Positions 1 through 11,733 of a stretch of 64,000 nt of DNA are shown here, one piece after another. Every line of letters starts with the position of its first letter. Position 1 is the first letter of the stretch. Under the pieces are notes generated by a model. That model was not told the origin of the DNA. It did not search any database and was given only the letters and a program-made list of their open reading frames with translations. The position numbers were made by a program, and so were the translations under genes. Source of the stretch: Volvariella volvacea V23 (Eukaryota; Basidiomycota; Agaricomycetes; Agaricales; Pluteaceae); NCBI GenBank assembly GCA_000349905.1, contig KB722738.1, forward strand, positions 1,111,551 to 1,175,550. The letters are read 5' to 3'.

Positions 1-1096
1 AAATTGGGTGGCCGTCGAAATCAAGGTAACTGCTTGCACGAGTGACGTTCGTTTTGCATCCATTGTGATTCTCTCCTAGCCCAAATGGGGGTTTTTACCG
101 TCGCCAAAACACCTCTCATCTGAAACACGGTCTACGAAAACGCAAACATGCAGATTTTGTATGCACTCCCAGTTGAAGTCAGGTGTAGATGAGGTCCCCT
201 TAGGCTACTGCCCGCTGGATCTATACTCTGGTGATCGGCGGCGCATGACCAAGGCGATCCACGCATTATGGGACGCCTGGATCCAGAGCACCGGGTCCAT
301 GAATAATCTCAAGGTGTTTGTAAACGGTGCCCAAATCCATCCTTCTGAGGTGAGGTACCTCGGCCCATATCAGCCAACTATGGAGCATTCATCTCCTATC
401 TAGGCCCATCTAATGTTTGCATCCTTTTCTCCGAAATTGGTCGATGCCGACATGAAGAATGCTTTTGCGAGCGCATTGCTGCCCTTGCTTTGCGACACCC
501 CGGTCCTGCGCATTCTCTCACAGCTCCAGCGCGACTTTGACCCATTAGACATTGAAGGTGTCTCGGAGCTGTGGCACCAGACTGAGAAGCTATTGCGAGA
601 TAAGAATCCTTACTCGAGCCCGGGCGACCCTTCAATAACGATTCCCGCCTCTCTGCTGGGTGTTAACTCACAATTCCTTTCGGTTTCTAACCCTACAATG
701 GACGATTGGGATGAATTCATCCATGCGTACCTCAACTCCAGTGTTAAGCTCGACAACGATAATCCATCACCGAATAACTTACGCTACTACCTTTTGGCAT
801 ACCTATTGTCAACTACGTTCAAGGACTGCTCTTTAATACTCCAATTAGACTACTTGAATCCCAAACCCGTTCGTGACTTGCATCCCCACGTCGGTTTGAG
901 CCAGGTCAGTGTCATTGACCTCGACCCAAAACCCATGAGTCGGCTCCACAAATGGGAAAAGCTCGATCGCGACATTGTAATATCTTATATCAACTCTTCT
1001 CGACGCACTCGATGTATTGATAATGGTTGGAAAGGAGAAAGACGCTCTTTGGAGGGCGTGTGCCGGTCAGTCTCCTCTCTTGTGGACGCAGGCTGA
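1..1096 (+). CDS. IPK1: Inositol-pentakisphosphate 2-kinase, C-terminal part (5' end outside window)
   Basis: Makes inositol hexakisphosphate (phytate) by phosphorylating the 2-OH of InsP5, a step linked to mRNA export. Visible exons are 1-25, 80-349 and 404-1096, all joining in phase 0. The first two encode the family signature VAVEIKPKWGFLPSP, followed by a Cys-x2-Cys-x-His-like TCRFCMHS (zinc-site region). Exon 3 holds the late motif SVIDLDPKP with LHKWEKLDRDIV, matching the C-terminal kinase signature of IPK1 proteins. The N-terminal lobe with the ATP loop lies upstream of the window. The last 30 residues are not conserved; reading through to the stop at 1094-1096 is the simplest model. 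A 3' intron of about 35 bases starting near 1067 is possible but short. Confidence 0.88.
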
Positions 1097-1382
1097 TACT
1101 AACTTTTTTTTTTTGAGCTGTGTTCTGTATTCCGTCATGTTGTTGATCGTTCTAGCTGTTGTTTTTATAGCATCCAGAGTTGTAGTCGCGTACTTTAACA
1201 ATTGATTTCGTACTAGTAGTCCATGAATGTCCATGTACGGCATCGGTGAGGTCACCCTCCGCATTCACTTGGCCGGAAATGGTCCGGGGTCAAGCCTACC
1301 CGGCGTTAAGATGTAGCTGCAGACACCTCAAATTTCTGTCTTAATCGTCAACTCTTCACGGAAACTCTACACTCGCAAACCA

Positions 1383-3066
1383 ATGGCCTCTCTCCGAAAC
1401 CTTGTTCGCCAGACCGCTCGTTTGTCTAGGTCATCTTACGCTGTCCCCAAGCCGACTTCCCTCTTCAGACGGAACATCTCGCTATACAATGCTGACGTTG
1501 CTGGGCTCTCCGAAGAAGAAGCAGAGGTATGTCGGGTGCGCTCTTTGAGTTGGATAGTTGAGATCCAGAGCATGTCAGTTTCGGAATGCAGTGACGGAAT
1601 TTGCAGCGAAAGAGATTGCACCGCGAGCAGCGGAGATTGACAAAACTAATACATTCCCTGCTGTGAGTAATATATCTCCTATAGACGGCATAACATGCTG
1701 AGTCCATCCTCTGAATAGGACGTATGGGAAAAGCTTGGTTCAATGGGACTATTGGGTATCACTGTGGATCCAAAGTATAATGGTCTCGGCCTTGGATATC
1801 TCCACCATACCCTGGCAATGGAAGCACTGTCGGCAGCTTCTGGCTCTGTGGCGCTATCGTATGGAGCGCATTCCAACCTGTGTGTCAATCAAATTCACCG
1901 CCACGGTACAGAGGCCCAAAAGGAGAAGTATCTCAAGGACTTGGTAGACGGGAAGAAAGTTGGAAGTTTGGCCATGAGCGAGACGGGAAGTGGGAGTGAC
2001 GTTGTGAGCATGCGCCTAAAGGCGGAGAAAGTGCCGGGGGGTTGGAAGTTGAACGGCAATAAGTTCTGGTACGCCCGTTTTTGCAAATCCGGTTGCGATG
2101 ATACCAGGTTGAGAGTACATCCAGGATAACAAATGGACCCGTTGCCTCAACTCTTGTTGTTTATGCAAAGACGGATCCCGAAAAAGGGTCCAAAGGAATC
2201 ACTGCCTTCATTATTGAAAAGGAATTTAGGGGCTTCTCAACAAGTCCAAAGTTCGATAAATTTGGTATGCGCGGGAGTGACACTTGCGAGCTCATATTCG
2301 AGAGTTGCGAAGTCCCAGAAGGTGTGCTAAAATCACTTGCCCGTTGTTTCATTGCCTGATAATAGGTTCAAAGAGAATGTGCTTGGCCAGGTCAACAAAG
2401 GCGCTGCTGTATTGATGTCTGGCCTTGACTTGGAGCGTATAGTCCTGAGCGGAGGGCCACTGGGGTAAGAGAGAGACGCCTTGCATGTGATTGTGCAATT
2501 TCTCATGAGATAATAAGGTTGATGCAAGCGGGTTTTGATTACGCTGTGGAGTATGTTCATACTCGAGAGCAGTTCGGAAAGCCCATCGGCACGTTCCAGC
2601 TGATGCAAGGTCTGCAAATCAATCGACCAGCTGCGATAAGATTCTCATCTACAGATAGCTAAGATTGCTGACATGTACACAAAGTTGAACGCCAGTCGCG
2701 CGTATGTGTACGCAGTGGCGCGGGCATGTGATCGCGGGCAAATTAGTCGGCGGGTGAGTGCAATGTTTCAGATCCAGACAACGATATTCTGAGCCGCCTT
2801 GTAGGATTGCGCTGGTGCAATTTTGTACTCCACAGAGAAGGCCGTCGAGGTTGCCCTTGAAGGCATGCAATGTCTGGGCGGCAATGGATACATCAACGGT
2901 GAGTCTCTGCCAGCATTCGCGCTGCTTTGGCACTGATTCAGATCCAGACTACCCCATGGGCCGCATCCTGAGAGACGCGCGCTTATACACCGTGGGTGCG
3001 GGTACGCAGGAAATTCGGAGAATGCTCATCGGTAGAGAGTTCAACGACCAGTTCTTGAGACGATAG
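1383..3066 (+). CDS. IVD: Isovaleryl-CoA dehydrogenase, mitochondrial
   Basis: Flavoenzyme of the acyl-CoA dehydrogenase family that oxidises isovaleryl-CoA to 3-methylcrotonyl-CoA in leucine breakdown. Nine exons (1383-1526, 1579-1662, 1719-2068, 2125-2321, 2374-2464, 2518-2609, 2659-2753, 2805-2898, 2948-3066) give 421 residues in frame. The first 35 residues are basic and Ser/Arg-rich, consistent with a matrix presequence. Diagnostic blocks are [53 protein letters not shown] and [28 protein letters not shown] retains the Glu used as catalytic base in IVD, which sits on this helix rather than at the usual ACAD position. A Zn2Cys6 gene follows 290 bp downstream on the same strand. Confidence 0.95.
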
Positions 3067-3357
3067 TGCCCCAGCGGATGTCTGTACCAATCATAATGGC
3101 CATAAATTAACTCGTATTTGGACCCCAGACCGCGGAAGACCGGCATTGTGCATTCAGTGTACATAACAGACTTGATCGACTCGATCGATCATGCCCGTTT
3201 TACAGATCTTTCTGATCTATAATCCAACCCCGCCGAAGATATAGAGAAACTGAAAATAATTTGCATGTCGGTGGGCCTCTAAATCTTTTTTTCACACACT
3301 CCGGGGGGCTTGTATCGAGCTGCTTTTATCTACCACTCCTCTTCTCTCCATGACTCT

Positions 3358-4487
3358 ATGAACTTGAGTCGCCTCTCCGCCTTTGTTGAATCCTCGACGA
3401 GAATGCATGGCACTCGCTCCAGAGGTGGCTTCCCTGATAGCAGACAATCCCCTAGTGCATCAACGCCCTACACCCCCACCTCGGTTCAGCTTGCACTGAA
3501 CTCGGGACGCAAGCGCACAGCCCAAGCTTGCGACAAATGTCGGGGACGCAAAACCAAGGTTTTTCACACCCTCACCAGTGGTTATAGTATCTAATAGACT
3601 TCAGTGTTCTGGCGAGCGGCCCGTTTGTCAACGATGTGCTACTAGGGGGCTTATATGCCACTACTCGTGCCGTGAACAGAAGAACAAAAGTCCCCCTGTT
3701 ATGCCCTCTTTGGAGGATCCTATGTCGCGCAGTCCATCCAGTGGAATGACCATGGCGCCCGGGGCACTGCCCCACAGCTCCTCTGGGGGGGTATCCCCGC
3801 CTTCACGATCCAGCTCTCGCACCATGGACTCCCCTGCAGAGAGGTCCAGGAGTCATCTTGAGGACCAGCCCCATGCATCACCCTATGTTACTCAGTCCAA
3901 TCCATTTACCTCTACGGTGTGTTGGCCAGGCCTTCTCAGCCCCCCAGACAACTAACGGGCTTTATCTCCAGGGATCTTTGATGAGAATTGCAAATAGATA
4001 CTCTCCGTATCACGACTACCAGGCACCTCGCAGCCTCCGGGGTCAGGGAAGACGTTCTACTCGTGACCTTTTGTTGTCACCTCCAGACCGTTCCTTCAAT
4101 TCACTCTCCGAGTCTTGCGGCCCACCAAGCCTCGAATATCTGTCTCCTTCGAGCTGGCCTCACAATCAGGAACTAAGCTCAGAGTACGTTCATTCCGTTT
4201 GCCTTAGTCAATAATCTCACCCAAAATTGGCCATCAGTGCTGGTCATCCCTACGCAGCTTATTCCTACGAAGACAGCAACACAGCTGACTGGGATTATTC
4301 CCCCGCGGTTGGAGGGGACGCTCTAGCGTATCCTCCTTACTCACCAATCAGCCCCCCTCGGATACTTAATCACGGTATGGTTCCTAGCTGTTTCCCGGAG
4401 GAACAGTTTGGGAGCACAGATGGTTTCCTTCCCACTTCGGTTTATGATTGTAATATTATTGGTCCTGGTCCTTCTCATCTCGGGTAA
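3358..4487 (+). CDS. Zn2Cys6 (Gal4-type) transcription factor, small
   Basis: Exons 3358-3558, 3605-3916, 3972-4183 and 4238-4487 give 324 residues. The DNA-binding domain is at about residues 59-87, with six cysteines in the pattern C-x2-C-x6-C-x6-C-x2-C-x6-C: ACDKCRGRKTK, CSGERPVCQRC, GLIC. An intron splits the domain between the second and third cysteines. The rest is Ser/Pro-rich low complexity with Tyr/Asp-rich stretches near the C-terminus; I see no fungal-specific middle homology domain, so the protein is much shorter than typical Gal4-family regulators. The ATG at 3358 was chosen because the open frame upstream has only TTG. Target genes cannot be read from sequence. Confidence 0.85.
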
Positions 4488-4727
4488 CGTCGCCCCCTTT
4501 TACTGGTTCATCTAGATGTCTTAGGCAGACTGAAGATATTTTCGTATATTCAATGTATAGGTTCAAAGGCTTTCGTCTCCTGCGCTGTATCGATAATACT
4601 AATTTATATATGATTGCAAATGTACTACGACCCTGAGTTGGATTAATTATTGTGACCCGCTCACGTGACGTTACGCGTCCGACGCGTTCATTCCAGCACC
4701 TCGAGTCAGGGAGTCTCATTTACGCTA

Positions 4728-6905
4728 ATGGAAAAGTCGCAATAGTACGTTGCCATCCGTATTTTCTGCTGCATTGTCAAACTTATGTTGTGATATCAGT
4801 GAATTGGAGCGGGAGGCCAACATTGCCAGAAATCGTGCCTTGTTAGAAGAACTTGACCTCAAACAGGCGGTCGAAGGATTGGGTATTCAAAAACCCAAGG
4901 CAGCTGTACAAACCAGAGCCAAGCCCGTTCAGCCCAAGAAAAAGCATTCGGATAAAGCAAAAGAGGCTGAAGTCGCCCCTCGCCGACAATCCGCGAGGCT
5001 CAGGAATGTTGCAGCAGTAGATCCCAACGAAAGTCCGGAAAAGAAAAGGAAGAGAGAGGTGGGTGATGCTTGGCTTTGAATTAGCGTGTCGTTTGAGTAC
5101 GCATAGGCGGAGCTGGAGGAGAGAAGGGCTAAAGAGGCTGAAGAGCGCTTACTGGCAGAAGAACGAGAGCGATTGGCGAAGCGCCCACGGCACGAAGATC
5201 TAGACTTACAAACGCTTGCCGAAGCAGAAGATACTATAGAGTTAGGGAAACTTTCAGAAGCACTGAAAGATCTAGCGCAGACAGCTCAACCACGCAAAGC
5301 TAGTGATTTCGAGGCCTATGCGTATACAGAGGACGCTAAAAATCAGGCTGCTGTGAATGAGCTCAAGGAGAAGCTTGAAAAGCTAAAAGTGGTCTCCCGA
5401 GCAAAAGTTACTCAACATCGAATTTACACAGCTGCTTATCACCCAGAGGTCACGAAGGACCTTATTTTCTTTGGAGGTATGTGGCGTCATGCACCCTATA
5501 GGTTCCACGTCACACGTAGAATTGAACCAGATAAAAATGGAGTTCTTGGTATATGGGATGCAAGGGCCCCTCCAAAAGAAGTAGCAGGTGAAGATGGAGA
5601 CACATCTGCCATCGACACTGCAGAAGGGGGAAAGTATTGGCAACTCCAGCTCCACTGGCCTGCAACTCCTAAATCCTCAATAACGAACATAAAGTTCGAT
5701 CCCATAGACTCCCACAATGTGCGTTCATTCATGCCATTCAATCACCACGGACCAAAGGTATAAGTCCACAGGTATACACCAGTTCGTATGATTGTACTGT
5801 ACGAACACTATCGTTTACATCTGGGGTCTCCCGGGAGATTTTTGCAATGGAAGAGGGCTTTCTTATACCCAGTATCGACTTAACGCCCACTGGACACGAA
5901 ATGTGGATATCAGACTCGCTTGGCGGTGCGGTTCACCTCGACCTAAGGGAGCCTAAGACGGCAGCCAGGAGATACGAACTTTCTGGACATAAGATTGGTT
6001 CAGTCAGTGTTAATCCGACCAGGACTCACTTCCTGTTGACTGCCAGCAATAGCCGGAATCTGAAGTAAGCCTGTACTCTACTATTTGCTTACAGTCTCTC
6101 ACCGTGTCAAGAATATGGGACATCCGGAAACTGGGAAAGATTCCATATGCAAAAAATCCGCCAACACCTTCCAGCGACCGTGATTCATCAGGTAATCCCG
6201 CGCTGATTGACCTCGACTTTGAAACAGTGGAAAAATACTGTCAGAGCAATAAAGGTCTAGGAAGCCAACGTGCTGACTGGGTGCATGGAAAATCTGTAAG
6301 CTCTGCGTACTGGGATCCCCGTGGTCGTTCCATTGTCAGCACAAGCTATGATGATGCATTAAGATGTAAGTTGCAGTGCACATGCCCTTACGTACTGAAT
6401 CCACATGTCTCGCAGTATGGGAATTGAAAGCAATGATACGTTCCCATCGTCTCGGCCATTCAGTCGCATCCATCATGATTGCCAAACTGTGAGTCTTTCC
6501 CCTGGCTGATCATAACCAAACATTCAACCCAATTCTAGGGAAAATGGTTGACGATCCTTCGCGCACAATGGTCCCCAAACCCTGACGTTTATCCTCACTT
6601 CACAGTAAGCTTTATCGCCATCACGGATCAATGATTGGAGTAGGGGAGTTAATTTGAAATTCCAGGTTGGGAATATGAAACATAGTTTGGATATCTTCTC
6701 CTGTAAGGGTGATTTGATTGTTCGACTTTCCGATCCGACACGGTTGGTTATACAAACATACCCGCAACCTCGGTTATTTACTTCATCTTATAGGATCTCT
6801 GCCGTCCAAGCCGTGACTTGCTCACACCCCACTATTGTGGAGAGGGCCGCCAGTGGAAATGCTAGCGGGCGCTGCGTTTTGTGGGCGCCTGCTGATGACA
6901 ATTAA
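4728..6905 (+). CDS. CMR1: WD40 DNA-damage-binding protein, CMR1/WDR76 family (one-base frame break)
   Basis: Chromatin-associated WD40 protein of the Cmr1/WDR76 family (binds UV-damaged DNA in yeast). Ten exons: 4728-4744, 4800-5058, 5107-5476, 5531-5718, 5772-6064, 6112-6365, 6416-6488, 6539-6604, 6666-6742, 6794-6905. The N-terminus YELEREANIARNRALLEEL is the family start; a basic/acidic linker follows, then WD blades with GDKNGVLGIWDAR, NLKIWDIRKLG and the conserved QTGKWLTILRAQWSPNPD and GNMKHSLDIFS. The exons sum to 1,709 nt, one short of a codon multiple. The deficit lies just after the junction at 6416 (LWE versus the expected LW-D-IESND), so as written the frame breaks in the sixth to seventh exon. 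Restoring one base would give 569 residues. The intron 6743-6793 is a multiple of three and could also be retained. Confidence 0.85.
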
Positions 6906-6973
6906 GGTATCTAATGCAGGCATATCATTAAGATCTGACGTATTGTAGACCAATGTACATGATTAATATGTCT

Positions 6974-8360
6974 TCATACATACATATCTTCACCTGTGTC
7001 TTCAGCCAAGGGCACTCTTGCAGATTTGTCGGGCTTGAGGGGATCCAAGTTCATCTCGGACGCAAGATCCCACATCTCTTCGTCATCGATATCATGGCCT
7101 CCAACTCCTGACGGCCTACCTGATGGTGCATATGGCTGATTTTTTGCGGTCGGAGCCTGCTGTGTTGAATCAATGATCTTCCAAATTTCGTCATCGTCAT
7201 CGCCATCCACGTCCATATTGCTGTTCTCTATCCGCTTGTCACCTGCGGCTGAAGCGGATGAGCTCACATTCGCAAGATTGGATTGTGCTGCTATCCTGGC
7301 TCGTTCCTCTGCTTCGAGAACAGCGTCGATATCGAAATCATCAATATCCTCTACGTCTGAAGGTGGAACCGATGCTGGCCTGGAAGAAGGGACGTTCTCC
7401 GCTTCTGTGGAAAAGTCAGTATCTTTAATTCTGCCTGCTGTTGCGCTTTCGTCTTCACTGTCGCTATCATCAGAGTCTTTGCCACCCGTAGAGAGCCCGA
7501 GGGCTTCATCTCGCCAAACACTCAATGCAACCTTCACGGGATAGGTTTAGAAGTGCTGATAGCAAGAAAGGGGAAAATGGCATACATTCATGCGTTTTGA
7601 GTGACAAAGTCTTTCTATACGAAATACTGTATCCTGAAAGTTCGTTTTTGGGTACATCTCTTGAGTCCAGAAATGATATATATTTAGCAGTCTATTGAGG
7701 TCTTTCTCCTGCATAAGTGAGAAATGTCAATCGCAACATGGATAGTGAGGAAAGGAAGGAACTCGCCTCATAGCCCTTGCCCTTGACCTTGAAATCTTGA
7801 GTGAGTGAAACTAACTTGGTGAATCCGGATGGTCCCAACAGCATAGCTTCATCCAGACGTGCAGCAACCCGCTTCTCGTTCGCTTGTCTGTCCTTTTCCT
7901 TACCCTTACCAGTGGCCGTATCCTCCTTCGCTTGTTGGCCGCTCGGTGTCATTGAAGGTGTACTGCTTTCGATATTCGGTATTAGATCATCGGCGTTGGC
8001 ACTCCTTTTATGCCTCTCCAATGCTTCTTTGTCAAGGGCTGCAGAATCTAAAGGTTCGGCAGCAGGTGCAAAATTGAAAAGGTCGTCATCATCCTCCACC
8101 CCGGCAAACAAAGCCTCGACTTCTGGGTCAAGGTTGGAATCAACATTTGAGGTGGTAGTCTGGTTAGGCTTGATGTAACGCGAGGATTTATTAGTTATGG
8201 TCTGCTCATCCTCTTCTTCAGAATCGGAGAGAAAGAGTGCCTGTTGGCGAATCTTGGGTCGAGTGATAGGCTGTTCCGTTTCACTGTCATCATTGAAGTT
8301 GGAGAGACCGGAAAGCGGCTGTTCGGGATTGGAAGGCTCAATGGGCTTGACTGAACTCAT
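6974..8360 (-). CDS. CSM3: Csm3/Swi3 (TIPIN-like) replication fork protection complex subunit
   Basis: Partner of Tof1/Timeless in the complex that stabilises paused replication forks and supports the S-phase checkpoint. Exons 8360-7767, 7708-7586 and 7531-6974 give 424 residues. The Csm3 domain at about 165-245 reads LGPSGFTKLVSLTQDFKVKG, KDLNRLLNIYHFWTQEMYP and RIERLCHSKRMNVALSVWRD, spanning all three exons. Both flanks are acidic and low complexity, including an early SDSEEEDEQ cluster and a DDDDEIW block (known fungal members bind RPA through acidic C-terminal motifs; not tested here). The first intron begins GAG|GCGAGT, a GC-AG intron. The ATG lies 99 bp from the divergent methyltransferase ATG; the 3' end is 68 bp from the CMR1-like stop. 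Confidence 0.88.
7709..7766 (-). other. GC-AG intron in the Csm3-like gene
   Basis: The donor reads GAG|GCGAGT and the acceptor TATGCAG. No GT donor keeps the frame, while this junction joins KGYE to EKDLNRLL exactly where the family motif requires it. Length 58 bases. Confidence 0.8.
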
Positions 8361-8459
8361 TGAGCAAGGACGCGTTGTTGGGGCTTATTTGGCTGATACC
8401 AGGAATCGACGAGCTCATGATCATCACCAAAAAGTTCCATCAAGAACACAACCTCGGCG
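8361..8459. promoter_or_regulatory. Short bidirectional promoter, Csm3-like / NTMT-like
   Basis: Only 99 bp separate the two divergent start codons, so both core promoters and 5' leaders must overlap here. I see no clear TATA element. Confidence 0.55.
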
Positions 8460-9597
8460 ATGGTAGAACAAGTGCCTGAACCAGTTATCGAAGACGGTAT
8501 CGAGTATTGGAACAACCAGTCAGCGAACTATGATGGAGTTCTTGGTGAGAGAGCGACGGGCACATAGTAGGACCAGCCAATCTAATCAGACTGGCCTTAG
8601 GCGGCTTCGGGACAGGGGTAAATTCACGTCCATTGTCGATCTTCACTTCGCATTTACCCTTTCATCGTCATTTATATGATACCAGTCTTTGCCACGAGTT
8701 GATGCACTAGGGTCTCGACTTTTCCTTCTCAATCTCTACCCCGAGCTCTCCATCGTGCCATCCGCATTTAAACCTCTAGAATCCCCGAACCCACCTCAAA
8801 AAAGACGAATAAGGGCCTTGGATGTAGGAGCAGGGGTTGGGCGTGTCACTTCAGACGTGCTGCTCCATCTAGCAGATGATGTCACGCTTCTCGAACCAGT
8901 GGAGCAATTTGTCCAAGAGGCCTTACGGCGTGGTCGAGCAAGCGCCAGTCTACTTGCAGCTGTTAATACAGACCCCTCAACTAGTCAGGATAAGCAACAA
9001 GAGTCCGATCAAGAAGTCAACGAGCGAAAACCATGGAAGGGGCTAGCTAACAGTACGAAAAGCGTTACCTTCCTCCAAGGAACCCTACAATCCTTCGATC
9101 CACTGTACCCACACCGGGTAGATTTCCTGGATAGGGTGGGGTTTCAACCCCAGAGACCGCAGGACGAGATTGGAATGGGATTCGACGTCATCTGGTGTCA
9201 GTGGTGCCTCGGACATCTGAGTGATAAGGACCTGGTGGAGTTTTTCAAGAGGTGCTATGCTGCGCTGAGGGATAAGGAAAAGGGAAGGAGTTTGATTGTG
9301 GTCAAGGAAAATTTATGTGTTGACACCGAAGATGGACGACCTGATGCAGTCTTTGATGAACAGGATTCGAGTCTGACTAGGTACGAGTCCGTAGGTTCTG
9401 CAATACGCATACTGAGCTCAGGGATGCAGGTCGGATCTGGCATGGAAGGCGTTGTTTAAGCAGGCAGGTCTCACTCTAGTCGCCGAGAAGGTGCAAGAGG
9501 GGTTACCGGCAGGCTTGTACACAGTTAAAATGTGAGTTCTTTACCCAGATGGCTGAGGAGTGGTCTCATGCAACCCACTAGGTATGCGCTTCGGTAG
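8460..9597 (+). CDS. TAE1: Alpha N-terminal protein methyltransferase (NTMT1/Tae1 family)
   Basis: SAM-dependent enzyme that methylates the alpha-amino group of proteins starting X-Pro-Lys. Exons 8460-8544, 8601-8617 (17 nt), 8686-9380, 9430-9531 and 9582-9597 give 304 residues. The start GIEYWNNQSANYDGVLGGFG is the substrate-binding N-terminal signature; ALDVGAGVGRVTSDVL is SAM motif I; FDVIWCQWCLGHLSD matches the family's IQW-GHLTD block; AEKVQEGLPAGLY matches the C-terminus. The protein is longer than yeast/human members (about 220-235 residues) because of a polar insert (about 115-150, DPSTSQDKQQESDQEV). The 17-nt second exon encodes the glycine turn GGFGTG. Confidence 0.9.
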
Positions 9598-9759
9598 GAT
9601 ATAGATAAAACTAGTGCATGATGTATTGCAAGGTCGTTAAATCGTAAAAACGGACATGCAGAGTCTGGTATACAAATGGACGAACGAAGTACGATAAAAT
9701 AATGTTCTAAGAAAGCTCCATACGGCACTCGGAATACAAGCCGAGTCGTCTAACGGCAT

Positions 9760-11000
<1,241 letters not shown>

Positions 11001-11733
11001 TGCCGAAATGACTTGAGTTTTGGGACAAAGTAAAGAGACCGTCCTATGGAATGGTAGGAGAAAGGGAAGCAGGGGATGAGCTGTCGGCGACGGAGACCTA
11101 GGGATGGGAGGGGATGAGAATTGGGATGGGAGGGATGAGAGGCCGAGTCTATTTAAGACGTGGCGTCTAGGCGCAAGTCGTATTGCAAAGCAGCCGTCGA
11201 GCTGACTAGCTTGTGTTCCTCTCCTTTTCCGTGATGTCGTATTTTTTGGTTTGTTTTTTTGGGGCAAGTGGAACCGATGCAAATTCGAGCGTCGGCTGAT
11301 TCTCCTGTCCCACCAAATTTTTGCGCACGAGACTCCCCGACCCTTTTCGGATTAGTTCCCTATCCCTGCAGCCTCGAATGGATCATGCTTTCGGCCATGC
11401 AATCCGGGCTATCTCGCTGTGCCTTGGGACTCTTTGAGGCCAGCACTATGCTGCTTTTGCAGGCAAAAACTAAGCAATCTTTGGCGTGCCAAGCCTGACA
11501 GACTTTTGTGGGATTTATAATCTTGCCGTCGTGACTGCGGCTGGTTCCTAATGATGCCAGTGGCCATCCTCGTTCTTTGCTGGATGGAGGATAGTTGGCA
11601 GACGTGAGTCTGGATCTGGCCCGAAGTGGAGATAAACCTCCCGATCACTCCAACAAGATGCGGTACACAAGCGAGCGGAGGTACTATTAGCGGCTCTGAT
11701 ATCGGCTATAATCTATTCAAGTGTCTAATTGTT
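11001..11733. promoter_or_regulatory. Intergenic region: adenylate kinase promoter and Coq11-like 3' flank
   Basis: No gene recognised in this 733-bp stretch. It holds the adenylate kinase promoter (read leftward) and the 3' flank of the Coq11-like gene. A TATTTAAG motif lies near 11150 and a G-run cluster at 11101-11135. Open frames here have no recognisable family content. Confidence 0.5.
11101..11135 (+). other. Tandem G-run cluster (possible G-quadruplex)
   Basis: Two copies of GGGATGGGAGGG (the first with one extra G) separated by nine bases give six G-runs of three or more within 35 bases on the + strand. They lie about 100-135 bp upstream of the adenylate kinase ATG, on the non-coding side of that gene. 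Confidence 0.5.

Noticed and set aside
11409..11648. Overlapping short frames on both strands between adenylate kinase and the Coq11-like gene
   Set aside because: No domain-like content, no plausible splice extension, and the sequence is better explained as promoter and 3' flank.
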